The position numbers were made by a program, and so were the translations under genes. A DNA stretch of 64,000 nt from Hyphomicrobium_A sp044507625. GTDB taxonomy: Bacteria > Pseudomonadota > Alphaproteobacteria > Rhizobiales > Hyphomicrobiaceae. The DNA is taken from positions 1-64,000 of the forward strand of contig JBIQJE010000009.1 of assembly GCA_044507625.1 (NCBI GenBank), in the 5' to 3' direction. Numbering within the stretch: position 1 is the stretch's first letter; every line of letters begins with the position of its first letter. This document shows, piece by piece, positions 54,171 to 63,231 of this stretch. The notes under the pieces are model-generated. The model saw only the letters and a program-made list of their open reading frames with translations. It ran no database searches and was not told where the DNA came from.

Positions 54171-54611
54171 ATGCAAACCGACACCCGCTATCTCTTCATC
54201 TACGGCACGCTGATGAGCGGCGCGGCAACGGATTTCGGCGCCGAGCAACGCGTGCGCCTGGCCTCTGAATCGGACAGCCTCGGCCCCGCCTCGCTGCCCC
54301 ATGCGCTGCTCTACGACCTTGGGCGCTATCCCGGCGCAACGTCCGGCGGCGGCCTCTACGACATCGTGCACGGCGAAGTGGTGCTGCTCGCCGACGCCGT
54401 GGCCTCGCTCGCCTGGCTCGACGACTACGAGGGCTACGCGCCGAACGGCGACAACAACGAAGCTGACAGCAACGAATACGAGCGCGCCGTACGGCAGGTG
54501 CGTCTTGCGGGCGGCGAAACGTTCGATGCTTGGGTCTATCTGCTGCGCCAAGCCCCCGCCGACGCAGATGCGCGCCGCATCGCCAGCGGCCGCTGGGACA
54601 GCAGCCGCTGA
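54171..54611 (+). CDS. Gamma-glutamylcyclotransferase-like (AIG2/GGCT fold) protein
   Basis: This 146-residue protein has YLFIYGTLMSGAA, the YGTLM signature, then LPHALLYDLGRYPGATSGGG and a conserved acid in LDDYEGYAP (E of the family). These fit the GGCT/AIG2 fold, which makes 5-oxoproline from gamma-glutamyl amines. Substrate in this organism is unknown. ATG 54171 is chosen because the GGGAGG is about 11 bases upstream. Confidence 0.85.
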   Translation: MQTDTRYLFIYGTLMSGAATDFGAEQRVRLASESDSLGPASLPHALLYDLGRYPGATSGGGLYDIVHGEVVLLADAVASLAWLDDYEGYAPNGDNNEADSNEYERAVRQVRLAGGETFDAWVYLLRQAPADADARRIASGRWDSSR

Positions 54612-54787
54612 CATCTACGCATCTTGTTTTGGAGAACCGTTGAGAGCTGGCCCGCGGACCCCGCTTGGCCCTCTACCGCACAGGCACGATCCCCGCTTAA
54701 GACCGAGGCCGGCCAGCTCCCAGGCGACCGTTCATACACCGGCCGCGCCGCCGCCACTATTGGGTAGGCGAAAACAAATATTCATGT

Positions 54788-54811
54788 GCAAATCGCGTGC
54801 ATGTGATTTGC
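54788..54811. repeat. Inverted repeat GCAAATC / GATTTGC upstream of ABC-F 3' end
   Basis: GCAAATC (54788-54794) and GATTTGC (54805-54811) are separated by 10 bases, with CATGTG repeated beside each. It lies 29 bp after the ABC-F stop and may be a weak terminator or a binding site. Confidence 0.4.
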
Positions 54812-54839
54812 CGCTGATTAGGCACGCGAAGTTTGCGCT

Positions 54840-56759
54840 CTACGCATCCGCCGCATCGGAAGCGTCGGTGTTCGCCGCTTCGAATTCTTCGCTCGCGATG
54901 AGCCACGCATCTTCCGCCTCACTCAAACGCTTCGCGAGCTGGCCGCGCTCTATGGCTGCGTTTTGCGCCGCCTGTGGTTCTTTGGCGTAGAATTGCGGAT
55001 CGGCGAGCATGCGATCGAGCCGCGCGATGTCTGCACCGATAGCTTCTACTTTTTTCTCGGCGGCCTGCATCGCTTTCTTCAGAGGTGCGAGCGACGCACG
55101 GCGGTCGGCGGCGGCGCGGCGCTGATCGGCCCGCGCAGTGCGGCCCGTCTCGCTGTTCTTGGAAGCTGCCGTCTTGCTGCGCGTTCCAACACCGCGCGCT
55201 TCCAGCAACTCGGTGCGATAGGCGTCCATGTCGCCGTCGTAGGATTTCACGGTCCCCGCGCGCACGACCCATAGCCGGTCGGCGCAGGCCTCGATGAGGT
55301 GCCGGTCGTGGCTGATGAGAATGACGGCGCCCTCGTATTCCGCCAGCGCATGCACCAGTGCCTCGCGGCTGTCGACGTCGAGATGGTTGGTCGGCTCGTC
55401 GAGAATGAGCAGGTGCGGCGCATGGAACGCCGCAAGCGCGAGCAACAGCCGCGCCTTTTCGCCGCCCGAGAGGTTCGCGCACTTGGTATCGGCCTTGTCC
55501 GCCGAAAAGCCATAGGTGCCAAGCCGCGTGCGCCGTTGCGCCTCCGTCGCCTCCGGCATCAGGTCCAGGATGTGATCGTAGGGCGTTTTCGCCGGGTTCA
55601 GCTCGTCGAGCTGGTGCTGGGCGAAATAGCCGATGTCGACCCGCTTGGCGCCGAGCACATCGCCCGTGAGCGGGCCCAGCTTGCCCGCGATCAGCTTGGC
55701 GAACGTCGATTTGCCGTTCCCGTTCTGGCCCAGCAGCGCGATGCGGTCGTCCTGGTCGATGCGCAGGTTGAGGCCCGTCAGCACTGGTGCACCGGGCGCA
55801 TACCCCACCGACACATCCTCGAAGCGCATCAGCGGCGAGGCGAGCGCCTTCGCCGGGTTCGGCAGGTGAAAGGGCTTCACGCGCTCGTCGACCTGGGCGG
55901 CGATGGGCTTCATCTTCGCCAGCACCTTGACGCGGCTCTGCGCCTGGGCGGCCTTCGTGGCCTTCGCCTTGAAGCGGTCGATGAACGTCTGGATACGGCG
56001 ACGCTCCTCGTCCTGCTGCTTCTTCAGTTTCAATTCGAGCCGCTGCTTTTCCCGCCGCGCCTCCTCGAAGTCGTCATAGCCGCCCGAATAGAGCGTGAGC
56101 TTGCCCCGGTCGAGATGCAGGATGCTCGTCACCGCGCGGTTGAGCAGGTCGCGGTCGTGGCTGACGATGACCACCGTATGCGGATAGGTGCGCAGATAGC
56201 TTTCCAGCCATAGGGCGCCTTCCAGGTCGAGATAGTTCGTCGGTTCGTCGAGCAGCAGGATCTCCGGCTCGAGGAACAGCACCGCGGCGAGCGCGACGCG
56301 CATCCGCCAGCCCCCCGAAAGTGATCCGCACGGCCGCTGCTGTGCCGCTTCGTCGAAGCCGAGACCGGCGAGGATCTGCGCAGCGCGCGAAGGGGCGGCG
56401 TGCGCGCCGATGTCGGCGAGCCGCTCGTGGATCTCCGCGATGCGGTTGGGGTCGGCGGCGTGCTCCGCCTCCGCCAGAAGCTGCGCGCGTTCGGTGTCGG
56501 CGGCGAGCACCCAATCGATGATGCTCTGCTCTCCGCCCGGCGCTTCCTGCGCAACATGCCCGATGCGGGCCGTGCGCGGAACGGTGATCGAGCCCATGTC
56601 GGGCGCGAGATCGCCGCAGATGATTTTCAGCAGCGTCGTCTTGCCGGTGCCGTTGCGGCCGACGAGGCCCACCTTGTGGCCGGTGGGGATGCCAGCGGTC
56701 GCGCCCTCGAAGATGGGGCGGCCCTCGATGCGGTAGCTGAGGTCGTTGATGTGCAGCAT
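54840..56759 (-). CDS. ABC-F family ATPase (Uup/YheS/EttA class)
   Basis: This 639-residue cytoplasmic protein has two ABC cassettes. The first has Walker A GRNGTGKTT and signature LSGGWRMRVALAA; the second has GQNGNGKST and LSGGEKARLLLAL. Between them lies a charged linker (RLELKLKKQQDEERRRIQTF) typical of the ribosome-acting class. A coiled-coil C-terminal tail is present. It acts on translating ribosomes by family knowledge; the exact member is not fixed. ATG 56759 is chosen over a longer basic lead. Confidence 0.92.
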   Translation of the reverse strand: MLHINDLSYRIEGRPIFEGATAGIPTGHKVGLVGRNGTGKTTLLKIICGDLAPDMGSITVPRTARIGHVAQEAPGGEQSIIDWVLAADTERAQLLAEAEHAADPNRIAEIHERLADIGAHAAPSRAAQILAGLGFDEAAQQRPCGSLSGGWRMRVALAAVLFLEPEILLLDEPTNYLDLEGALWLESYLRTYPHTVVIVSHDRDLLNRAVTSILHLDRGKLTLYSGGYDDFEEARREKQRLELKLKKQQDEERRRIQTFIDRFKAKATKAAQAQSRVKVLAKMKPIAAQVDERVKPFHLPNPAKALASPLMRFEDVSVGYAPGAPVLTGLNLRIDQDDRIALLGQNGNGKSTFAKLIAGKLGPLTGDVLGAKRVDIGYFAQHQLDELNPAKTPYDHILDLMPEATEAQRRTRLGTYGFSADKADTKCANLSGGEKARLLLALAAFHAPHLLILDEPTNHLDVDSREALVHALAEYEGAVILISHDRHLIEACADRLWVVRAGTVKSYDGDMDAYRTELLEARGVGTRSKTAASKNSETGRTARADQRRAAADRRASLAPLKKAMQAAEKKVEAIGADIARLDRMLADPQFYAKEPQAAQNAAIERGQLAKRLSEAEDAWLIASEEFEAANTDASDAADA

Positions 56760-56827
56760 GGCGAGCACATAGCCCCTCCCGCGCGGCCTGTCACGACGGC
56801 CATGCGCGAGGAGTTCCATGCGCCGGG

Positions 56828-57202
56828 CTAGCCGTTCCCCGTCTTGGGATCAGACGCCGATGCCGAGCGCCGCAGCAGGGCCAGAGCCAGGAAATAGGCC
56901 GCCACCGTCAGCGCGCAGGCGATGGCGGCGAGGCTCGGAGCGAAAGCCCAGCCTGCGCGCAGCATCAGCGGCAACGCGACGAACAGCACGAGGGAAGGGA
57001 GCACCAGTCAGAAGATGTCGGTCGCGAGATCGGCGACCTTTACGGTATCGCCCGTATCGACATAGAGCCAGATCATCGCCAGCACGGACATGACCGGTAT
57101 CGACGCCAGCACCGCGCCGGCGAGGGAGGAGCGTTTCGCGACCTCGGAGATCGCCACCACCAGAACGGCGGTGATGGCGACCTTGATGAGGTTCGCAAGC
57201 AT
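56828..57202 (-). pseudogene. DUF3147-family membrane protein gene interrupted by one TGA
   Basis: The frame starts at 57202 (MLANLIKVAITAVLVVAISE) and stops at a TGA at 57008-57010 after 64 residues. Reading on in the same frame gives LVLPSLVLFVALPLMLRAGW and two more helices to a TAG at 56828-56830. The DUF3147 family normally has Trp here (FWYVLPSLP), so TGG to TGA is the likely change. Full length would be about 124 residues. Sequencing error, true nonsense mutation or readthrough are all possible. Confidence 0.75.
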
Positions 57203-57208
57203 CGGGTC

Positions 57209-58444
57209 CTACCCTGAAACGACCGGCTTCAGCGTTTCGACGAGAAGACGCTCCTGGGTTGCCTGATCGGCGACCGTGAGGTGGGCGAGGAACCAGTCCT
57301 GCACCATCTGGCAGACCCGGTCCGGCGGCTCGCGCGACAGAAGCGAGGGATTGGAGAACACCTGCAGGTCGTTCTCCTTCCAGCCGAGCTTCGTCAGCTC
57401 CTGCACGAGAACGTCGTAATCTTCCTTCACCGCCTTCTCGTGCGTGGTGGGCGCCCGGCGGCCATCCGCGATGGCTTCGAAGATCGCGGCGATCTGAGTT
57501 TGCACCGAGGCGCCATGCTCGGGCGACTGCAGCACTTCCAGCACCGCTGGCGACGTCTCGCCCTGGGAGATGAAGCCGTAGCAGGCGCCGACATTCTTTT
57601 CCGCGAGCGCCTTGAGGTTGTTGAGGAACGCCACGGCGACTTCCTTGAGGCGCGGCGTGCTCGCGGCCAGTGCGTCGTTGGCGTGCTGGCGGCGCAGGGT
57701 AACGAGCGCCTCGGCGAGATGCTTGTTCACCGCCTCCTCGCTCTGGTGCTCGCTCGTGAGCTGCGCGGCCTGGCGAAGCTGCTCGCCATACCAGTCGGGG
57801 AACTCGCGCTTGACGACGCTCCAGGCTGCAAGGTGCGAGAACTTGCTATCGAGCGCCTGCGCGTCGGTACTCAGAGCTGCAGTCGATGCAGCAGGGGCCG
57901 CGGCTTCACCGGAAGGCGGTGCATCCGAGCCGGGAGCAGCGACGGTCGGCACCTCGCCATCTCCACTTGAAGTCACGCTGTCGTGCAGGAAGCCGAGCGC
58001 GCCGCTCTGCCAGGCGACCCAGCCGCCACCGCCCACGATGGCGATGAGCGCCAGCGCGCCCACCGCGCGCCGGACGTTGGCCCAGCGGCTGCCGTCGGAA
58101 TCATCCGCGACGCGAATGCGATTCGGTTCGAACGACGGCTGCGCCGCGGCGCTCCCCGCAGCGCCTGAAGAATCGGTCCACCGCCCGCCACCCGCCGATG
58201 CAGGCGCATTTGGGGCCCCCGCGGCACCGGGACGCGGGGCCGCTGCCGGCGCCGCTTCGGGCTGAGGGAACGGAAACACGGCCGGTGCCGGACGCCAGTC
58301 GGCAAAGCCCGGACGCCAGATGAGATCGGTGGGTTTTAGGTGGCCCTGCGCGACGAAGGTGCGCATCTCGACATCGGACAAAGGCCCGTGTTGCTTGCCG
58401 TCGCGCGCGATATACCACTGAATATCAGCCTGCTGGCCAGTCAT
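57209..58444 (-). CDS. GYF_2 (DUF4339) domain membrane protein
   Basis: This 411-residue protein starts with a GYF_2 domain (IQWYIARDGKQHGPLSDVEM, GHLKPTDLIWRPGFADWRPA) in residues 9-52, a peptide-binding module. A Pro/Ala linker leads to one transmembrane helix (VGALALIAIVGGGGWVAWQ) near 130. The C-terminal part (about 200-411) is helical and has no known family. It lies just upstream of the DUF3147 pseudogene. Its partner is unknown. Confidence 0.8.
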   Translation of the reverse strand: MTGQQADIQWYIARDGKQHGPLSDVEMRTFVAQGHLKPTDLIWRPGFADWRPAPAVFPFPQPEAAPAAAPRPGAAGAPNAPASAGGGRWTDSSGAAGSAAAQPSFEPNRIRVADDSDGSRWANVRRAVGALALIAIVGGGGWVAWQSGALGFLHDSVTSSGDGEVPTVAAPGSDAPPSGEAAAPAASTAALSTDAQALDSKFSHLAAWSVVKREFPDWYGEQLRQAAQLTSEHQSEEAVNKHLAEALVTLRRQHANDALAASTPRLKEVAVAFLNNLKALAEKNVGACYGFISQGETSPAVLEVLQSPEHGASVQTQIAAIFEAIADGRRAPTTHEKAVKEDYDVLVQELTKLGWKENDLQVFSNPSLLSREPPDRVCQMVQDWFLAHLTVADQATQERLLVETLKPVVSG

Positions 58445-58682
58445 AGAAGTCTCGTGTGATTGAGGAAAGTCGAGGATTCCGGGCGCGTGACACCTAGCCG
58501 AGATTGGCCGTTTTGCATGGCGTCAATGTGGTTCGCCGCACCCTCACTCGTCAATTGGCCGCACCGGCGCGGGGCCAGTTCGTCCACGGCGGCGTTCTAG
58601 TCGTCTTGCTGCGAATTCGTGGTCCAGTTATAAGGCGCCGCAATTCAAGACAATTCCTAACCGTGATTAGAAGGTCGAAGGT

Positions 58683-59105
58683 ATGGCCACCGAGAGAACA
58701 TTCTCCATTATCAAACCGGACGCCACTGAGCGCAACCTTACCGGGGCAATTAACGCACTGATCGAGCAGTCCGGTCTTCGCATCGTCGCCCAGAAGCGCG
58801 TGCGCTGGACGAAGACGCAGGCCCGTGAATTTTACGCCGAGCACAAGGCCCGCCCGTTCTTCGGTGAGCTCGTCGAGTTCATGACCTCCGGCCCGATCGT
58901 CGTTCAGGTTCTTGAAGGCGAGGATGCCGTTGCGAAGTATCGCGCGCTGATGGGCGCCACCGATCCGGAAGATGCAAAGCGCGGCACCATCCGCAAGCGC
59001 TACGCCGAATCGAAGGGCAAGAACTCCGTGCATGGCTCCGACAGCGCCGCTTCGGCGAAGCGGGAGATTGCATTGAACTTCGGCTCGAAGGAAATTGTCG
59101 GCTGA
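58683..59105 (+). CDS. ndk: Nucleoside diphosphate kinase
   Basis: This 140-residue enzyme moves a phosphate between NTPs through phospho-His. ERTFSIIKPDATERNL is the N-terminus, KARPFFGELVEFMTSGP the substrate loop and His117 in NSVHGSDS the phosphorylated residue. Length is exactly that of the family. It precedes a DHFR-like gene by 41 bp. Confidence 0.98.
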   Translation: MATERTFSIIKPDATERNLTGAINALIEQSGLRIVAQKRVRWTKTQAREFYAEHKARPFFGELVEFMTSGPIVVQVLEGEDAVAKYRALMGATDPEDAKRGTIRKRYAESKGKNSVHGSDSAASAKREIALNFGSKEIVG

Positions 59106-59146
59106 CGACCGTAGCTGGATAGCGCGGTCGGAAGGGGACACTCCCT

Positions 59147-59671
59147 ATGACGCGCATCCGGTTCTACGTTGCAACGAGCCTCGACGGTTTCATTGCCGAT
59201 CGCGAAGGCAGCGTCGACTGGCTGGCTCCATACGACGCCCGTCTCTACGGCTACGACAGCTTCATCTCCGAGGTCGGCGCGCTCATCATGGGGCGTCGCA
59301 CCTTTGAGCTGATCTCCGCATTGGGGGAGGATTGGCCCTACGCCGGCAAGCCGGTGTACGTGCTTTCCTCCAGCTCCCTCGACGATGTGCCGAGCGGCGT
59401 CACCGTATGTGCGCGCGGCATCGCGGCGGCCTTGCTGCAGGCCCGGGCGGCGACCCGCAAGGACATCTGGATTGTGGGTGGCGCTGTCACCATGCAGTCC
59501 GCCCTCGAGGAAGGTCTCATCGACATGATGGAGATCTTTCTCGTTCCTGTGCTGCTGGGTTCCGGGCTCAGTCTGCTGAACGATCTTTCCCGCCGCCCCA
59601 CGCTCGCCTTCGACGGCATCGAGGCCTTCCCCGATGGCGTGGTGAAGCTGCGCTATCTGGCGCCCCGCTGA
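59147..59671 (+). CDS. Dihydrofolate reductase-like (RibD C-terminal) protein
   Basis: This 174-residue protein has IRFYVATSLDGFIADREGSV, IMGRRTFELI and IWIVGGAVTMQSALEEGLID, the pattern of the RibD C-terminal/DHFR-fold reductases. It ends in LIDMMEIFLVPVLLGSGLSL. The family reduces pteridine or flavin precursors; this stand-alone type has no fixed substrate. The GC-rich repeat array follows. Confidence 0.85.
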   Translation: MTRIRFYVATSLDGFIADREGSVDWLAPYDARLYGYDSFISEVGALIMGRRTFELISALGEDWPYAGKPVYVLSSSSLDDVPSGVTVCARGIAAALLQARAATRKDIWIVGGAVTMQSALEEGLIDMMEIFLVPVLLGSGLSLLNDLSRRPTLAFDGIEAFPDGVVKLRYLAPR

Positions 59672-60138
59672 TCGGATCCTTTAAAGTAACGCGCGGGTTT
59701 CCGCGGGTACGCGGATGCTCCCGCCCGCGGCCCGCCACGCTCTCCGACGCTGCCGCAGGCAAAGCTTCGCACCGCTCGCGTCAGTGCTCTGAGGCTCGGC
59801 CGCCGACGGCGGCAAGGCGCCAAGGGCGCCCGGCGCGAGCGCCGGCTCTCCACGCTCCCCAACGCTGCCGCAGGCAAAGCTTCGCGCCGCTCGCGTCAGC
59901 TGCTCTGAGGCTTCTGCCGCCGACGGCGGCAAGGCGCCAAGGGCGTCCGGCGCGTGCGCCGGCCATCCACGCGCGCATCGCTCGCCGCAGGCAATGCTTC
60001 GCGCCGCTCGCGTCAGCTACTCCCAAACCAACCCTCGGCCGCCGCAGGCGGCACGGCGCCAAGGGCGCCCGGCGCGTGCGCCGGCCATCCACGCGCGCAT
60101 CGCTCGCCGCAGGCAATGCTTCGCGCCGCTCGCGTCAG
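59672..60138. repeat. Four-unit GC-rich tandem array with internal hairpins
   Basis: GCCGCAGGCAA-GCTTCGC recurs with starts at 59752, 59867, 59984 and 60106, periods about 115-122 bp. Each unit also has GGCGCCAAGGGCGCC, CCGGCGCG(T/A)GCGCCGG-type and GCCGCC-GAC-GGCGGC self-complementary pieces, then CTCGCGTCAG(CT). The last unit runs to the cytochrome c stop at 60139. Open frames here are repeat artefacts; I do not call a gene. Confidence 0.8.
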
Positions 60139-60489
60139 CTACTCTTTGAGAGTGAGAATATACGCCGCGATGTCGCCGATCTCCTCGCGCGTCAGATGGA
60201 TGGTCGGCATCGGCGGATGCGGGATGACGATCGCGCCGGCGATGGTTTCAGCGCTCTGCCCGGGCTCGTTGGCGATGCGCATGAAGCTTGGCACGTCCGC
60301 AGGCACGGTGCCCTCTGCGGTCGGGCCGACGATATGGCACCCCACGCAAAGCTTTTCCGCGATCTGCTTGCCGGTTTTGGCGTCGGGATGGATCTGAGCC
60401 ATCAGCGAGGAGCCGGTGAGCGTCAACGCGGCAATGAGAATGCCGAGGTAGAGCGCGGTGCCGCCGTCCTTGCTGGTTTCTCGAAGCAT
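60139..60489 (-). CDS. Membrane-anchored or exported c-type cytochrome
   Basis: This 116-residue protein has an N-terminal hydrophobic segment (GTALYLGILIAALTLTGSSL). The heme motif is CVGCH, and the second ligand Met is in HPPMPTIHLTREE. This is a mono-heme class I cytochrome. ATG 60489 has GGAGGG upstream, so it is preferred over an earlier TTG at 60519. It could act as a small electron carrier; partner unknown. A GC-rich tandem array abuts its stop codon. Confidence 0.88.
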   Translation of the reverse strand: MLRETSKDGGTALYLGILIAALTLTGSSLMAQIHPDAKTGKQIAEKLCVGCHIVGPTAEGTVPADVPSFMRIANEPGQSAETIAGAIVIPHPPMPTIHLTREEIGDIAAYILTLKE

Positions 60490-60631
60490 GTAAGCCCTCC
60501 ATCGCTCGCTGATCTTCAACAGCAGTCAACCCGAACGGCTTCCTGGAGGCGTTGCGCCCGGTCAAATCCGCGGGCCGAATTCGTATCTTCGCTGCGCCGC
60601 GATCGTCCAGGCCATCGTGTGCATAGTATCG

Positions 60632-60664
60632 AAAACGGGCGCCGAGGGGATCGGCGCCCGTTTT
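60632..60664 (-). terminator. Bidirectional terminator after the P450 gene
   Basis: AAAACGGGCGCCGA / TCGGCGCCCGTTTT is a 14-bp perfect stem with a GGGGA loop and T/A tracts on both sides. It lies 55 bases beyond the P450 stop. Confidence 0.93.
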
Positions 60665-60718
60665 GATTGCAGTTGCTTCGTCCGGCGGCAGCTCCCCAGG
60701 GGAGGTGCCCCCCGCAGC

Positions 60719-62116
60719 TTAAGAGAGCTCGCGGATCTTGAAATTCAGGCCGCCCTTCGGCGTCAGCGTGACGGTGGCGTTGATGCCCGCCGGATCGTTG
60801 CCGACGTATTCGGGGCGGAAGCGGCGCAGCAGCAGCGACAGTGCGAGCGTGTTCTCGACCTGGCTCATCGCGCCGCCGATGCACGAACGCTTGCCGCCGC
60901 CAAACGGCAGATAGGAATACTTCACCTGCTTCTTGGCGGCGCCCGCCATCCAGCGCTCGGGACGGAACTCCTCCGGAGCCTCCCAGAAGCGCGGGTTGTG
61001 ATGCGCGCCATAGGCAAACAGCACCACGCGGTCGCCGGGGCGGATTTCCTTGCCGCCGATCACGTCGTGCTCGCTGGCAACGCGGATGAGCCCCCAGATC
61101 GGCGGATAGATCCGCATCGTCTCCTGGATGACGGCGCGCGTGTAGGCGAGCGCCGAGTAGTCCGCCGCGGTCGGCTCGCGATCGCCATAGACGGCCTCGC
61201 CCTCCTTGCGGATGCGCTCGGCGGCTTCCGGGTTGCGGGCGGTCTCGTAAAGGGCCCAGGCCAGCGTCAGCGCCGTGGTTTCGGTGCCGGCCCACAGGTA
61301 CTGCTTCAGCTCGTCGACAGCCTGCTGGGCGTCGAATTCGGGCATGTTCGGATCGGCGGCTGCCGCCTGGATCATCTTGAGGAGGGTGCGCTCGCGCTCT
61401 TCGCGCGGATCGGCGCCGATGACGGCAGGGGGCACGCTCGCCCACACTTCCATCGCCTTCGCCGCGTCCTCCTCGGTGATCTCGAAGATCTCGCCTGCCT
61501 GCTTCTTGAGGCGGATCTCCTTGTGATTCATCACGTCGGTGTAGGTCTTTACGCACTTGAAGACGAAGTGCGGATTGAAGGGCATGTCACGGTCGAACAG
61601 CGCCTTGCAGATCATGTCCGCCGCGAGCGTCCACGTCTGCTCGACCATCTCGATGGTCTCGCCTGACTTCGCCACCTTGGACCACATGTCCATCTTGGTG
61701 CGGATAGCCGCCAGGAAGTACGGGATGTACTCGGCGAACATGTCGGGATGGAACGCGGGCTGCTGCGGCATGCGGATCTTCTGCCAGAGCACGCCGTCGT
61801 TCGTGATCATCGACTTGCCGAAGATGGGCTTCAGGCCGTCGAAATATTTTATGTAGGCATCTACTTTCGTCACAAGCACATGCTTGAAGTGCTCGGGCTC
61901 CGACAACAGCACGATGCGCTGGTTGGCGAGGTTGATGGGGATGACCGGGCCGTAGCGCTCCGCCATCTGCATGAGGATGTGCAGCGGGTTGTCTACGCCA
62001 GCCTTGAGTAGAGGCGTCAGCTTGAACCAGATGCTCGATTCCTCGCCGAGCCCTTGAGCGTGGGCTGGCGCATCCACATCCGTGCTGGGTGTGGGCTGTT
62101 TTGCCGTTGCGGTCAT
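60719..62116 (-). CDS. Cytochrome P450
   Basis: This 465-residue heme monooxygenase has I-helix AGTETT in LWAGTETTALTLAWAL, K-helix ETMR (E-x-x-R), a PERF-like FRPERWM and heme loop FGGGKRSCIGG with the Cys ligand. The layout resembles the CYP4/CYP102-like fatty-acid group, but substrate is unknown. ATG 62116 has GGGAGAGACG upstream; the longer frame to 62263 is rejected. A terminator and cytochrome c gene follow on the same strand. Confidence 0.93.
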   Translation of the reverse strand: MTATAKQPTPSTDVDAPAHAQGLGEESSIWFKLTPLLKAGVDNPLHILMQMAERYGPVIPINLANQRIVLLSEPEHFKHVLVTKVDAYIKYFDGLKPIFGKSMITNDGVLWQKIRMPQQPAFHPDMFAEYIPYFLAAIRTKMDMWSKVAKSGETIEMVEQTWTLAADMICKALFDRDMPFNPHFVFKCVKTYTDVMNHKEIRLKKQAGEIFEITEEDAAKAMEVWASVPPAVIGADPREERERTLLKMIQAAAADPNMPEFDAQQAVDELKQYLWAGTETTALTLAWALYETARNPEAAERIRKEGEAVYGDREPTAADYSALAYTRAVIQETMRIYPPIWGLIRVASEHDVIGGKEIRPGDRVVLFAYGAHHNPRFWEAPEEFRPERWMAGAAKKQVKYSYLPFGGGKRSCIGGAMSQVENTLALSLLLRRFRPEYVGNDPAGINATVTLTPKGGLNFKIRELS

Positions 62117-62347
62117 GACGTCTCTCCCGGCGAGAAGGCCGTTCAAACGCACTTCTATGCCTAATCCAGCCAACGGGTTGTAAACTGGGCTGCGGGAAGG
62201 ACCCGCATGGACATTCTGCTCGGACGAGCAGACCTCCCCCCAAGGCTGCGAGATGAGTAGCACTCGCTACGCGCAAGTGTCCATGCGACCACGCGTTTCC
62301 GCTTCACTTTGGCGCCAAGGCGCTGATCTGAAGCAACGCCCGCAGCG

Positions 62348-63007
62348 TCACTTCAAAGGTGGCCAGTACAACGGTTTTGCTTGGTTAACCGGGACTTGCA
62401 TGATTTTGACCCGCTCGCCTTCGATGGCAGCCCTGCCCGAGGCGATGAGCGAAAGTGCATGAGGATAAAGAAGGTGTTCGGCCTCCAGCACACGCGCCGC
62501 GAGCAATTCCGGTGTGTCATCGGACAGAACGGGAACGGCGGCCTGGGCGATGATCGGCCCGGCGTCGAGCTCGGGACGTACGATATGCACCGTGCAGCCG
62601 GCGAGCTTCGCACCCGCGGCGAGGGCGCGTTCGTGCGTATCGAGGCCCTTGAAGGCTGGTAGCAGCGAGGGGTGGATGTTCAGCATCCTGTCCCGCCAGC
62701 GCTCCACGAAGCCGGCGGTCATCTTCCGCATGAAGCCTGCGCACGCGACGATATCGACGTTGGCAGCGCGCAGCGCCGCATCGAGCTGCTCCTCGAAGGC
62801 TTCGCGCGTGGCGAACGCCTTGTGATCGATGGCCTGTGTCGCGATGCCCGCCGCCGAAGCGCGCGCAAGTCCCTCCGCCCCGGGGCGGTTGGAGAGCACG
62901 CATACGATCTCGGCAGGATAGTCCGGTTCTCGCGCAGCGGCGATGAGCGAGGCCATGTTGGAGCCCCGACCGGAGATGAGAATGCCGATTCGCTTTTTCG
63001 CTGCCAT
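62348..63007 (-). CDS. purN: Phosphoribosylglycinamide formyltransferase
   Basis: This 219-residue enzyme adds a formyl group to GAR in purine synthesis. RIGILISGRGSNMASLI is the N-terminus, the catalytic Asn and His are in LNIHPSLLPAFKG and the Asp in DAGPIIAQAAV. The length matches. purM lies upstream on the same strand, but a palindromic array and a His-rich gene on the opposite strand separate them, which is unusual for this normally adjacent pair. Confidence 0.97.
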   Translation of the reverse strand: MAAKKRIGILISGRGSNMASLIAAAREPDYPAEIVCVLSNRPGAEGLARASAAGIATQAIDHKAFATREAFEEQLDAALRAANVDIVACAGFMRKMTAGFVERWRDRMLNIHPSLLPAFKGLDTHERALAAGAKLAGCTVHIVRPELDAGPIIAQAAVPVLSDDTPELLAARVLEAEHLLYPHALSLIASGRAAIEGERVKIMQVPVNQAKPLYWPPLK

Positions 63008-63021
63008 GGCGCTCCCTTAGA

Positions 63022-63231
63022 GTGCTTCCGGAAAAGTGGGAACCGGTTTTCCGATAAGAAGCACGACCAAGAGTGAGTGCTTCCGGAAAAGTGGGAACCG
63101 GTTTTCCGATAAGAAGCACGACCAAGAGTGAGTGCTTCCGGAAAAGTGGGAACCGGTTTTCCGATAAGAAGCACGACCAAACAATGGTCTAGAGCCGTTC
63201 TGCGTTTCTAGCTAAACCGGAACGGCTCTAG
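63022..63231. repeat. Tandem triplet of RIME-like palindromes plus a second palindrome, between purN and the His-rich gene
   Basis: Three nearly identical 43-bp copies lie at 63022-63064, 63077-63119 and 63132-63174, period 55 bp, with a GACCAAGAGTGA spacer. They pair GTGCTTCC with (GAT)AAGAAGCAC around GGAAAAGTGGGAACCGGTTTTCC (in pieces). A different palindrome, CTAGAGCCGTTC...GAACGGCTCTAG, is at 63189-63231. The rest of the 360-bp gap, 63232-63367, holds the next gene's promoter region but no site I recognise. Confidence 0.92.

Noticed and set aside
59746..60150. CRISPR or minisatellite protein-coding repeat
   Set aside because: Period is near 120 bp with GC-rich palindromes and no unique spacers. 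No reading frame has a sensible protein or start.
59332..60666. A 444-codon plus-strand open frame through the tandem repeats
   Set aside because: Its text is repeated Arg/Ala/Pro from the ~115-bp repeat units and antisense of cytochrome c. It has no start signal or family match.
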